DNA from: Streptomyces sp. E2N166
GTDB taxonomy: Bacteria; Actinomycetota; Actinomycetes; Streptomycetales; Streptomycetaceae
Reading direction: 5' to 3'
Assembly (NCBI RefSeq): GCF_003671715.1
Contig: NZ_RAIF01000006.1
Location: forward strand, 131,817-195,816
DNA: 64,000 bases
A program made the position numbers and the translations under genes. This document shows, one piece after another, positions 51,618 through 60,172 of the stretch. The notes under the pieces were generated by a model. The model did not search any database and was not told the DNA's origin. It saw only the letters and a program-made list of their open reading frames with translations. The stretch's first letter is position 1; the number at the start of each line of letters is the position of its first letter.

Positions 51618-54077
51618 GTGGAAGAGACCCTGCGGGTTCACATGGACCAACTACTCTTGTTTTCCATGGGGTTTGGGAGACACGAGGGAAACAGAGACGG
51701 AGCCGCTGAGCCGGTGGACGCCCCCCGGTCCAGCGAACGCCTGTTGATCCTGACCCTCGAGCGGTACGGGGTGTGGCTCCGGTCCGGCGTGGTCTTCCCG
51801 TGCAGTGCGCTGGGCATCGTCCTGGCGGATGTGGCGGACACTCCCCTGGCGATGTCCCTGCTGCTGCCCGCTGTCCTGGCCTGCGGTGTGCGCCTTTACG
51901 CGCTGCGCCGCCCGCTCCGGCCGGCCCTGCTGTGGACGCTGGACGCGGCCGTGTTGGTGTTGACGGGACTGTCTCAGCCGGTGCTCGGTGGCGACGGCGC
52001 GAACGTGATGGTGGAGGCGGTTGTCGGCATCTGCGTCGTCGCCTTCCAATACGAGTGGGCGTCGCGCCCCGTGGCCGGGGTCGGCCTGGCCATGGTGGGG
52101 GTGGTCGTCTGCGTAATGGGCGACGTCCTTTCCTCGCCGGGGCAAAGTCCCGACGCGGTATCCCTGGTGCGCATGTTTGTCCAGGTGAGCCTGTCGAGGG
52201 CTGCCTACCTCATGGTTCGGGCGCGGGCCAGGGCGGCCGACCGGTCGGCCGCGGCCAGAGCGGCGTCGCGCCGGGAGGCCGCTGTCGCCGCCGCGCGGAG
52301 GGCGACCGAGCGCGAGTACCTGGCGACCCTGCACGATACGGCGAGCGCGACGCTGCTGATGGTCTCTCAGGGCGATGGCCGCGACTGGTCGTGGCTGTCG
52401 CCACGTGCAAGACAGGATCTGGAGGCGTTGTCCGCCATGCCCGGGTTCGAGACGGGAAGCGTCGACCTCGCGGCGCTTCTCGGCTGCGTGCCCGAGGGCG
52501 AGGGACCCGCCAGGGTGCAGCTCAACACGCGCATCGATGGCCCGCTCGTGATTCCGTCCGGCCCTGGGCTCGCGATATTCAACGGGGTCCGGGAGGCCGT
52601 CACCAATGTGGGCCGCCATGCCGGGGTGCGGCAGGCGCAGCTCAGGGCATGGGCGGAGGAGAACGGCGTCGTCGTCGAACTGTTCGACGCGGGACGGGGC
52701 TTCGACCCGCAGTCTGTCCCCGCACGACGCCGCGGCATCTCCGGTTCGATCATCGGCAGGATGCACACGGTCGGAGGCTCGGCTTCCGTCACCTCCCGTC
52801 CAGGCACCGGGACCCGCGTGCAGTGGCGATGGCACGGCCGGGCCCGGCCGTCACAGGCAGCGGACGGAGCACAGGTGACTGGCGGCGTACCGCGCCCGCA
52901 CCGCGTCCAGGCTCAGCACACCGCTGCCGTCCGCCTCATCCGCGGCCAGTTCCTCTACGGGGCCCAACTGGCCGTGCTGCTGATCAGCGTGGTGTGGCAG
53001 TTCACCGTCTCGCTGCGGCGGCTCACGGTCCACCAGGACGTGTACCGCCCTGCGTGGGCACAGACAGCCGCCTTCGTCTGCCTCGCCGCCGTCGCGGTGA
53101 TCGGGGGCGCCTATCTGCTGCGTGGCAGGCAGATCCCGCCGAGGACGCGCGGGTGGAGCCTGGGCTCGGTGCTGGCCGTTTCGGCGGTGTGCGCGTTCAC
53201 ACTCCCGCCGGAGCAGGCGACAGGTCCGGCGGACTGGGCATTCGGAGTGGTCGGCTGGCATGCGCTGTTCCTGCTGGCAGACCTGCGGGCCAGGGTGTAC
53301 GCGGCGTTCCTCGGGGCGCATATGGGGCTCAACGCGACCGCCGTGGTCCTGTCGGGGGCGCCCAGCACCGCCGAGTCGGCCGTCATGGGGATCTCCACGA
53401 TATCCGCGTGCGGCTTCCAGTTCTCGGTCGGTGTCCTGGTGACGCGCCTGCTCCACGGTACGGCGCCGGCAGCGGGGACCGCAGCCGCACGGGAGGAAGA
53501 ACTGCGCACCCGGGAACGCATCCACGAGCACATGCAGCGTGACCACAAGAAGCGCTACCGCGCCCTGACGGCGACGACGGTGCCGCTCCTCGTGGGCCTT
53601 GGCCATGGTGCGCTGAGCCCGCACGACGAGGAGGTCAGGCTGCGGTGCGGCGTGGAAGCCGCCCGTATGCGCCGCCTGTTCGCGGAAAACGATGCCGTCT
53701 CGGACCCGCTGCTGAACGAGTTGCGGGCTTGCGTCGAGGTGGCCGAGGACAAAGGGGTGACGGTGAGCCTGGCCGTACGAGGCCAGCATGGTGAGGTACC
53801 TGTGGAGGTACGCAGGGAGTTGATCGACCCGGTGACGGTGATTCTGGGCCGCACCCGCTCGACCGCGCGGCTGACCGTCGTATGGACCCCCGGCGCGGTA
53901 CGCGTGAGCGTGATCAGCGAGGACTGCGCCGACGACTCCAGTACGAGACAGAACGCTCAAACGCACGGCCGTGCCACGGACTCGAAGGTGAACGTGGCCA
54001 GAACCACGCGTGGCAAAAGTGTGTGGGTGGAGGCCAGTTGGAGAAGACCGGTGGCCGGCGGAGTTGACCTGACATGA
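51618..54077 (+). CDS. Duplicated-module sensor histidine kinase (NarL-type)
   Basis: 819 aa with two successive membrane-plus-kinase units. Unit 1 has helices at about 55-190 and HisKA_3 with His239 in YLATLHDTASATLLM. Its ATPase shows the N box VREAVTNVGRHAG and G boxes GRGFDP and RRRGISGSIIGRMHTVGG. Unit 2 (about 440-800) has helices, then a matching coiled region (HKKRYRALTATTVPLLVGLG) that lacks the His-Asp pair, and its ATPase-like tail has no clear N or G boxes. So the second unit looks catalytically dead. Its stop overlaps the response-regulator ATG. The start (GTG 51618, ATG 51642 or ATG 51666) is uncertain. Confidence 0.8.
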   Translation: MEETLRVHMDQLLLFSMGFGRHEGNRDGAAEPVDAPRSSERLLILTLERYGVWLRSGVVFPCSALGIVLADVADTPLAMSLLLPAVLACGVRLYALRRPLRPALLWTLDAAVLVLTGLSQPVLGGDGANVMVEAVVGICVVAFQYEWASRPVAGVGLAMVGVVVCVMGDVLSSPGQSPDAVSLVRMFVQVSLSRAAYLMVRARARAADRSAAARAASRREAAVAAARRATEREYLATLHDTASATLLMVSQGDGRDWSWLSPRARQDLEALSAMPGFETGSVDLAALLGCVPEGEGPARVQLNTRIDGPLVIPSGPGLAIFNGVREAVTNVGRHAGVRQAQLRAWAEENGVVVELFDAGRGFDPQSVPARRRGISGSIIGRMHTVGGSASVTSRPGTGTRVQWRWHGRARPSQAADGAQVTGGVPRPHRVQAQHTAAVRLIRGQFLYGAQLAVLLISVVWQFTVSLRRLTVHQDVYRPAWAQTAAFVCLAAVAVIGGAYLLRGRQIPPRTRGWSLGSVLAVSAVCAFTLPPEQATGPADWAFGVVGWHALFLLADLRARVYAAFLGAHMGLNATAVVLSGAPSTAESAVMGISTISACGFQFSVGVLVTRLLHGTAPAAGTAAAREEELRTRERIHEHMQRDHKKRYRALTATTVPLLVGLGHGALSPHDEEVRLRCGVEAARMRRLFAENDAVSDPLLNELRACVEVAEDKGVTVSLAVRGQHGEVPVEVRRELIDPVTVILGRTRSTARLTVVWTPGAVRVSVISEDCADDSSTRQNAQTHGRATDSKVNVARTTRGKSVWVEASWRRPVAGGVDLT

Positions 54078-54730
54078 GTGACAACGCACCAGTCGGCGTG
54101 GTCGTCGTCGACGACCATCCCGCCATCCTCTCGGGTGTAGAGGCGTGGTACGCCGCATCGCGGCGGCCCATCACCGTCGTCGCGGCCGGTGCCTCCGTAC
54201 AGGAAGCCTGGACGGCGCCGGGCGACACAGCCGATGTCGTCCTCCTGGATCTGCAACTGGGCGAGGGCGGACCCGCCTTCGGCAGCCTCCGAAGACTCGT
54301 CGACGCCGGACGGCAGGTGGTCGTCTATTCGATGCGGGACGACGAGAGGACAGCGCTCAACTGCCTCGACCTGGGAGCCGCGACCTTCCTGACCAAGAGC
54401 GAGGGCCGACAGCACCTGGTCGAGGCGACGCTGGCAGCAGCCGATGCGCGTCCCTACATGCCGCCCGCCCTGGCCGGCGCGCTGGGAACGAACACCCGGC
54501 CCGGCCGCCCCCACCTCTCCGCGCGCGAGGAGAACGTGCTCATCGAATGGTTCCAGTCGGAGTCGAAGGAGCTGGTCGCGCAGCGGCTTGGCATCTCCGT
54601 ACGGACGGTCAACTCGTATCTGGACCGGGTGCGCATCAAGTACGCGAACGTCGGCCGCCCCGCACGTACCAAAGCAAGCCTGGTGGCCCGCGCTATTCAG
54701 GACGGGCTGGTGGACGTGGACGACCTCTGA
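54074..54730 (+). CDS. NarL/LuxR-type response regulator
   Basis: 218 aa. The receiver domain has the acid pair VVVVDDHPAIL, phospho-acceptor Asp in VVLLDLQLG and Lys in FLTKSEG. The HTH domain at about 150-215 (LSAREENVLIEWFQSESKEL, then GISVRTVNSYLDRVRIKY) is of the LuxR class but somewhat divergent (EWFQSESKEL). Cognate partner of the upstream kinase (ATGA overlap 54074-54077). It converges on the NRPS operon, so it may control it. Confidence 0.9.
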   Translation: MSDNAPVGVVVVDDHPAILSGVEAWYAASRRPITVVAAGASVQEAWTAPGDTADVVLLDLQLGEGGPAFGSLRRLVDAGRQVVVYSMRDDERTALNCLDLGAATFLTKSEGRQHLVEATLAAADARPYMPPALAGALGTNTRPGRPHLSAREENVLIEWFQSESKELVAQRLGISVRTVNSYLDRVRIKYANVGRPARTKASLVARAIQDGLVDVDDL

Positions 54731-54883
54731 GCGAGGGCGAGGGGACGGACAGCAAGCTGAGGTGGTCACCCACAACCGCATGGGAGCAGAGGCCGTACGC
54801 CGGCACCGGGACCCCACCCGCCACCACCGCTCGCGACCGTCGGCACCCTGGCCGCTCGGCCGCGTCACGAAGCCGCGCCCAAC

Positions 54884-54901
54884 CGTGACAGATCGGTCAC
54901 G
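54884..54901. terminator. Small hairpin between convergent operons
   Basis: CGTGAC / GTCACG with a 6-nt loop lies between the response regulator and the methyltransferase, whose transcripts converge here. A weak candidate. Confidence 0.35.
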
Positions 54902-54927
54902 CCTTCACAGTTGCGCGGCGACAGTCG

Positions 54928-55866
54928 TCATCCGGCGCCGGCGGCGCTCTGGCCCACCACGACGCACGAGATCGTGAAGCCACCTTCCCGCGCGCGTTCC
55001 TCGGTGCTGCCGGTCAAGGGATAGGTGTGGGTGCTCAACGGGGTGATGCCGTTCTCCGTCACAAAGGCGAAGAACTCCTCCGGGCTGTGCCACAGGTAGA
55101 TGTGATCAGGCGCGGGGCTGTTGACCGGGACGTTGAGGAAGATCCGCCCGTCTTCGCTCAGCAGGCCGCGCAGGGAGCGCAGCACCGCACCCGGGTCCTC
55201 CACGTGTTCGAGTAGTTCGCTGGCGACGACCAGGTCGAAGGTGCCGTCCAGAGGCCCCTCCCGGATGTCGTGCCGGGCCAGCTTCGTGTCCCGGACACCG
55301 AGTGCGGCGAGGTTCTGCCTGGTGTACCGGAGCATCGCGTCGCTGATGTCCCACCCCGCCACCTCACCACTCAGCCGGGACCCGGCCATGGCGAGGAACA
55401 GCCCATGGCCGGGGCCGACTTCCAGCAGCCGCTCTCGGGCGCCGCGCTGTTCCAGGAACTCGCGCACGTACGCCTCCGCGACCCTGGTGTGGTTCTGCCA
55501 CAGCACCTGGGTGAGCAGCAGCCCTCGCTGGTAGTGGGTGACGCGGGGCTCCTGGAAGACTCCGGAGTCCTGCACCTCGCGCACCGTGGCGTACCGGTAG
55601 CGGCCATGGCGGCGGAAATGATGTTCCTCGCGCAGCAGTTCGTAGCACAGCCGGCGGTAGCTGACGGCGGCTTGCTCCGCCTCGTGCTCGATGAGCCGCC
55701 ACACCTTGCCGGCGGTCTCCTCGGCGAAGCGCAACTGCCCGGCGCTCTCCCCCTCGAAACGCAGAGCGAGAAAATCCGCGTGCTGAGGCCAGACACCGGT
55801 CACATGGTCGACGATCCGCGCGAGGTGCTCATGGCCGTCACCCCTGAGCTTGCCGGCGACGCTCAT
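54928..55866 (-). CDS. SAM-dependent methyltransferase
   Basis: 312 aa from ATG 55866, one base after the carrier-protein stop. The N-terminal helical part (1-140) is RLIEHEAEQAAVSYRRLCYE-rich. Then comes a class I Rossmann methyltransferase: motif I LLEVGPGHGLFLAMAG, acidic post-I GWDISDAML, and motif IV DLVVASELLEHVEDPG. The extra N-terminal domain suggests recognition of a large or carrier-bound substrate. It is the last gene of the NRPS operon. It may methylate the unit carried on the adjacent ACP. Confidence 0.8.
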   Translation of the reverse strand: MSVAGKLRGDGHEHLARIVDHVTGVWPQHADFLALRFEGESAGQLRFAEETAGKVWRLIEHEAEQAAVSYRRLCYELLREEHHFRRHGRYRYATVREVQDSGVFQEPRVTHYQRGLLLTQVLWQNHTRVAEAYVREFLEQRGARERLLEVGPGHGLFLAMAGSRLSGEVAGWDISDAMLRYTRQNLAALGVRDTKLARHDIREGPLDGTFDLVVASELLEHVEDPGAVLRSLRGLLSEDGRIFLNVPVNSPAPDHIYLWHSPEEFFAFVTENGITPLSTHTYPLTGSTEERAREGGFTISCVVVGQSAAGAG

Positions 55867-55867
55867 A

Positions 55868-56158
55868 TCAGCCGTCCTGGGCATCGGTCTTGTCATGCCG
55901 CCGGGCTTCACCCATCAGATAGCCGGTGAGCGCATCGATGGTCGGGTAGTCCCAGGGCACGTTCGGGTCGAGGGGGAAACCCAGTTCGTCCTCGATCTCC
56001 ACCAGCATGGTCACCGTGGTCACGGAGTCCAGACCGTAGGAGGCCATGGGGACGTCCGGCTGGATGTCCTCCGGGTTCGTCCGGGCATGGACCGCCAGCC
56101 GCTCAGTCAGCCATGCCGTGAGAGTTTCCGAGGTGGGTGTGGTGCTGGAGGAGGGCAA
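55868..56158 (-). CDS. Discrete acyl/peptidyl carrier protein
   Basis: A 96-aa stand-alone carrier with the phosphopantetheine site YGLDSV (Ser45) and DELGFPLDPNVPWDYPTIDAL, the LxFP..L..D.PTI pattern of PKS/NRPS carriers. It probably holds an amino-acyl or acyl precursor for modification by the flanking P450 (15 bp upstream) and methyltransferase (1 bp downstream) before use by the NRPS. No discrete adenylation gene is visible in the window to load it. Confidence 0.9.
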   Translation of the reverse strand: MPSSSTTPTSETLTAWLTERLAVHARTNPEDIQPDVPMASYGLDSVTTVTMLVEIEDELGFPLDPNVPWDYPTIDALTGYLMGEARRHDKTDAQDG

Positions 56159-56172
56159 AACAGCTCCGTAGA

Positions 56173-57429
56173 TTAGGAGGGGCCTTGGATGTCGTCGAAC
56201 AGTACGGTCAGGCGGTCGGGGCCGCGCAGGGTCAGGTTCGGCTTGTACGTCAGCCCGTCCTGGGCCAGGGACGGCGCGGTCACCCGGGTCACGAACAGCT
56301 CGAACGCGATACGCGCCTCCAGCCGGGCCAGTCCTGCGCCGAGGCAGAAGTGCGGCCCGGCTGAGAAGGAGAGATGCTGGGCTCCTTGCGGGCGCGTCAC
56401 GTCGAACGTATCGGGCGCGTCGAAGACATCGGGGTCGCGGTTGCCCGCGCCCAGCATCAGCACCACGGTGTCGCCGTCCCGGACCGGAAGGGACCCGATG
56501 TGCCCGTCTCCACGGGCCACTCGTGACGTCATCTGGACCGGCGCGTCGTAGCGCAGCACCTCCTCGACCGCGGCGGCGGCCAGTGCGGGGCTCTTGCGCA
56601 GCAGTTCGAGCTGATCGGGGTGGTTCAACAGCGCGAGAATCCCGTTGCTGATGAGGTTGACGGTGGTCTCGTGGCCAGCGTTTATGAGGAGAACGCAGGT
56701 GGCGAGGGCTTCGCTCTCGCTGAGCCGGTCCCCGCTCTCCTCGGCCTGGACCAGATGGGAGACGAGATCGTCTCGCGGCGAGCGACGACGCTCGGCAATC
56801 AGCTCACGGAAGTAGGTGATGGCCTCCGCCCGGGCCCGGGCGGCGTCGGTGCGCGCACGGGGTGCGACCAGCCCGGGGAACGGCGGTTCCAGGGCCTCCG
56901 AAAGCTTTTCCGCCCAGCCTTCGAGCAGGTCACGATCCTCGAACGGTACGCCAAGCAGCTCGCAGATCACCCGCAACGGCAGCGGGTAGGCGAGCTCGGA
57001 GACGATCTCGAAGCGGTCCCGCCGCGCCGCTTCCTGGAAGAGACCTTCGGCCAGTTCCCGGATCCGCGGTTCGAGCTTCGCGACGACCTTCGGGGTGAAC
57101 GCCTTGACGACCAGGCGGCGCAGCCTCGTGTGGTCCGGCGGGTCCAAGTGCAGGAAGTTGCGGGTACGCGGCCCCTTCGCCCCGGGGGACAGCCGGGAGC
57201 GGTCCCGCTCACTGCTCATTCGCGGATCACGCAGCACCGCGGAGCAGTCGGCGTGCCGGCCGGCCATCAGCAGCCCGTCGGAGACCACGTACGGGGAAGC
57301 CGCCCTGAACTGGGCGAGCAGCGGATAGGGGTCGAAGCGGCTCGCCGGGTCGACGAGCCGGGTGATGTCCGGGTTATCGGCTGCCATCTCGTCACCCCCC
57401 GCGAAACTCTGCGGTGCCGTGCTATGCAT
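56173..57429 (-). CDS. Cytochrome P450
   Basis: A 418-aa soluble bacterial P450. The I-helix has GHETT with INA before it, the K-helix has EEVLR, and the heme loop is FSAGPHFCLGAGLARLEA with the Cys thiolate ligand. The size and loop fit CYP107/CYP105-like clans. ATG 57429, or ATG 57387. It lies directly before a discrete carrier-protein gene. Co-localisation of P450 and ACP is typical for hydroxylation of carrier-tethered amino acids, so that is the likely role. Confidence 0.92.
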   Translation of the reverse strand: MHSTAPQSFAGGDEMAADNPDITRLVDPASRFDPYPLLAQFRAASPYVVSDGLLMAGRHADCSAVLRDPRMSSERDRSRLSPGAKGPRTRNFLHLDPPDHTRLRRLVVKAFTPKVVAKLEPRIRELAEGLFQEAARRDRFEIVSELAYPLPLRVICELLGVPFEDRDLLEGWAEKLSEALEPPFPGLVAPRARTDAARARAEAITYFRELIAERRRSPRDDLVSHLVQAEESGDRLSESEALATCVLLINAGHETTVNLISNGILALLNHPDQLELLRKSPALAAAAVEEVLRYDAPVQMTSRVARGDGHIGSLPVRDGDTVVLMLGAGNRDPDVFDAPDTFDVTRPQGAQHLSFSAGPHFCLGAGLARLEARIAFELFVTRVTAPSLAQDGLTYKPNLTLRGPDRLTVLFDDIQGPS

Positions 57430-57452
57430 GCGTTATCCCTTCGCTATCCGGT

Positions 57453-58331
57453 TCACGTGCCGCTCGGCAGCCGGTTCCGCCCCTTGATCCCCAACTCCAG
57501 CAGCCGGGCCAGCGCCTCGCCTGACCGCTCCCCGGCCGCTTCGCCATCCTCCGAAGGCCCCGAAGCGTGGACAGCCCGGCCGCGCAGAACCGCGGCTGCC
57601 GAGGAGATGTCGGCGGCCAGGGCGTCGAGTACCTCTGCCACTGGATGCGCGTTGGCCGTCAGGATGTCCGTCCACAGCGCGGGGCTGCCCCCGGCCGCAC
57701 GGGTCATGTCCCGTACACCCTGCCCGGCGAGCCGCAGGGTGGCATTGTCGGCGTCCCGCAGCCGGGAGGCCAGGAGCGTCGCGATCAGCCGAGGCGTGTG
57801 CGAGACCAGCGCCATCGCGCGGTCGTGTGCAGCGTGGTCCGCCAGGACCGGCACCCCGCCGCACAGCGAGACCAGTTCCAGACTCGCGTTGAGTGCCGAA
57901 CTGCTGGTGCGGCCCGTCGGCGTGAGCACCCACGGGCAGCCTTCGAAGAGCTCGGCACGGGCGGCCGGCGGCCCGTCGTGGTCGTCGGTGACCAGCGGAT
58001 GGCCACCGACCAGGCTGGTGAGGTCGCAGCCACTGGCCTCGATCTGCCGTTGCGGACGTACCTTGACACCCGCCGTGTCGGTGTAGCAGCGGGCCAGTCC
58101 CTGCTTCTGCTGTACGGCGAGTACAGGGGCGACCTGCTCCGGCGGCACCGCGAGCACCGCTATGTCCACCGGTCGCGGGGGCGGCTGGGCGGTCCCGGCG
58201 CCCAGTTCCTGGGCGACGCGTACCGCGTCTGCGTCGGTGTCCAGCAGATAGGTGGCCACCCCCCGCGCCCGCAGCGCGGTACCGATGGAGCGGCCGATTC
58301 GGCCGGTTCCGACGATGGCCGCTGTGCGCAT
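57453..58331 (-). CDS. tyrA: Prephenate dehydrogenase
   Basis: 292 aa. N-terminal NAD(P)-binding VGTGRIGRSIG, then DIAVLAVPPEQV, CYTDTAGVK, VGGHPLV and VLTPTGRTS, with HAAHDRAMALVSHTPRLIAT in the helical C-terminal domain (the catalytic His region). It converts prephenate to 4-hydroxyphenylpyruvate for tyrosine or its derivatives. Presence inside the NRPS operon (39 bp after the oxygenase gene, 24 bp before the P450) implies dedicated supply of a tyrosine-derived unit. Confidence 0.9.
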   Translation of the reverse strand: MRTAAIVGTGRIGRSIGTALRARGVATYLLDTDADAVRVAQELGAGTAQPPPRPVDIAVLAVPPEQVAPVLAVQQKQGLARCYTDTAGVKVRPQRQIEASGCDLTSLVGGHPLVTDDHDGPPAARAELFEGCPWVLTPTGRTSSSALNASLELVSLCGGVPVLADHAAHDRAMALVSHTPRLIATLLASRLRDADNATLRLAGQGVRDMTRAAGGSPALWTDILTANAHPVAEVLDALAADISSAAAVLRGRAVHASGPSEDGEAAGERSGEALARLLELGIKGRNRLPSGT

Positions 58332-58369
58332 GCGTCACACTCCTGACGTGGCTGGGTCGCTTCGGTCGG

Positions 58370-59326
58370 TCAGTCGGACATCGCGACCAGCACCCGGCGG
58401 CTGCCGGTGAAGGGCCGTCGGCCGTGGGCCACGAGCATGTTGTCGATGAGCAGCAGGTCACCGCGGAGCCAGTCGACGTCCACGGCGCCGGCAAGGCCCA
58501 CCTCCTGGATGTGCTGCACGTACTCCGCGCGAATGGGGCTGCCGTCGGGGAAGGTCACGTTCTGCGGGATCTCGTCCTCGGGCAGGAGCGTGGCGCGTTC
58601 GGCCGCGGTCTCGTCGTCCAGGCCGGCGGGGTGCCACTGGCCGGCCTGGTTGAACCACACCTCGGTACCGGTCACCGGGTGCTGGGCTACGGCCGGGCGG
58701 AGTGATGTGACCCGGATGCCGCCGTCCGCCTTCCAGGTCCACTCGGCTCCGCTGCCGTCCAGGAACTCCTCGACCGCCGCCCGGTTGTCCGTCTCGAAGG
58801 TGTCCTGCCAGCTCTTGCCGAACCCCACACCGTCGTGCAGGTTCTGTACATAGCACACGCCGTCGGCGAAAGCTTCGCGGATCTCGGAGTCCAGGTTCCG
58901 CAGCCACAGGGCGCCGTCCAGGACCAGTGTCGCTCCGCCGCCACCCGGCTGAACCTCGCAGAAGAACGCCAGCCGGGACGGCCAGGTGTGGGCGCAACTC
59001 AGCACGTTGTGCATGGAGATGGTGTATTCCGGGGGGTACTCGGTGCAGGTGTACACGTTGTCCGCGACACCGCTCCCCTTGGTCCGGGGCGAGTTGCCGT
59101 GGACGTACCCCAGACGGTTGGGAAGCAGACGGTCGAGCGCTGGGTCCAGCCGGTCGGCGGTGACCTGGAAGTTCCGGAAGACGATCGCCTTCGCGCGGCA
59201 GAGCAGTGGCCCCAATCCGTCGCCGAGTTCTTCCAACGTGGCCAGCAGCGCTGCCGTGCCGCCGCCGTTCTCCGCGGTGATCTCCAAGGGGGCCCAAGGC
59301 GCGCCGCCGTCGCCGTGCGTAGCCAT
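58370..59326 (-). CDS. TauD/SyrP-like Fe(II)/2-oxoglutarate enzyme lacking the carboxylate ligand
   Basis: 318 aa from ATG 59326. SyrP-type family landmarks are IVFRNFQVTADRLD, YVHGNSP, TWPSRLAFFCEVQP and the C-terminal HGRRPFTGSRRVLVAM (distal His and Arg for 2-oxoglutarate). Where relatives have the iron-binding H-N-E, this protein reads M-H106-N-V108-L-S: the acid is replaced by Val (codon GTG). GGET is likewise GGAT. So it is either inactive, a halogenase-like enzyme with an open iron site, or a changed chemistry. Otherwise intact; operon member after the TDO gene. Confidence 0.85.
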   Translation of the reverse strand: MATHGDGGAPWAPLEITAENGGGTAALLATLEELGDGLGPLLCRAKAIVFRNFQVTADRLDPALDRLLPNRLGYVHGNSPRTKGSGVADNVYTCTEYPPEYTISMHNVLSCAHTWPSRLAFFCEVQPGGGGATLVLDGALWLRNLDSEIREAFADGVCYVQNLHDGVGFGKSWQDTFETDNRAAVEEFLDGSGAEWTWKADGGIRVTSLRPAVAQHPVTGTEVWFNQAGQWHPAGLDDETAAERATLLPEDEIPQNVTFPDGSPIRAEYVQHIQEVGLAGAVDVDWLRGDLLLIDNMLVAHGRRPFTGSRRVLVAMSD

Positions 59327-59373
59327 GTTGCCGTGCCTCTCTGTGGTGTGGGCGTCTCGTGCTCTCGGGCGCG

Positions 59374-60120
59374 TCAGCTCTGTGGCCAGGCGTCGGGAAA
59401 CAGCCGTCGCTCCGTCACCCGCCACAGATGGCGAGCCCCCGCGGACCCCGCCGTTCCGGGTCTGCCGCCGAGGAACCGCTCGGCCAGCACGGCGTGCCGC
59501 GCACGCCAGATGACGACGGCTTCGTCGAGAGCGAGCAGGGCGCGTCGGATCCGCTCGACCACCGCCGGTGACCGCCGCGGCGTGGCGGGCTCCTCGGCAC
59601 CGCCCCGCGCGAACTCGGCGAAGGCGTCGGCCACTGAGGGCTCTTCGAGCCGTCGGCGCAGCCGCCCGCGGTCCTCCTCGGTGAAACCCTTGGTGGCGAG
59701 CAGCCTGGTGTCCTTCTGTCCGCACAGAAACTCCAGCTCGCGGTATTGCACGGACTGGAAACCGCTGGCGTCTCCCACCTCCACGCGGATCGCCTCGAAC
59801 GCCTGGGGCTCCAGGGTGGCCAGTACGTCGAACTGGTCGATCAGAACCCTGATCACCGGCGGCAGCTGCTCCAACCGCCGTGCCGCCACCTCCCCGTCTC
59901 CGGAACCCAGCGCGGCTCGCGCCGCGTCCAGGTGTCGCAGCAGCACGGCGAACCACAGCTCACATACCTGATGTGTGGTCAGGAACAGCACCTGATCCAC
60001 GTTCTCGTCGTGGACGCAGGCCGCGTCCAGCAGCTCACGCAGCCGTAGAAGGTCTCCGTATGCGGGCTGGCCATCGCCCGAGGGCTCCATGTCTTCCATG
60101 TCTCTCGCTTTCCGCGTCAT
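59374..60120 (-). CDS. Tryptophan 2,3-dioxygenase
   Basis: About 248 aa. It has LRLRELLDAACVHDENVDQV, FLTTHQVCELWFAVLLRHLD (substrate and heme environment), SGFQSVQYRELEFLCG and ARHLWRVTERRLFP (C-terminal heme region). It oxidises L-tryptophan to N-formylkynurenine. ATG 60120 lies 53 bp after the NRPS stop; ATG 60099 is possible. Directly downstream of an NRPS module with kynurenine-like pocket, as dptJ is in the daptomycin cluster, it is probably the dedicated kynurenine supplier. No formamidase gene is in view. Confidence 0.92.
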   Translation of the reverse strand: MTRKARDMEDMEPSGDGQPAYGDLLRLRELLDAACVHDENVDQVLFLTTHQVCELWFAVLLRHLDAARAALGSGDGEVAARRLEQLPPVIRVLIDQFDVLATLEPQAFEAIRVEVGDASGFQSVQYRELEFLCGQKDTRLLATKGFTEEDRGRLRRRLEEPSVADAFAEFARGGAEEPATPRRSPAVVERIRRALLALDEAVVIWRARHAVLAERFLGGRPGTAGSAGARHLWRVTERRLFPDAWPQS

Positions 60121-60172
60121 CCTGATTCGGCAGACCGATCCGGCCAGCACTCGGTGTACGGCGGTGACCGCC

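Noticed and set aside
59327..59956. N-terminal extension of the SyrP-like gene into the TDO gene
   Set aside because: The frame is open, but the extension is Arg/Gly-rich, overlaps the TDO coding region, and the family starts near ATG 59326.
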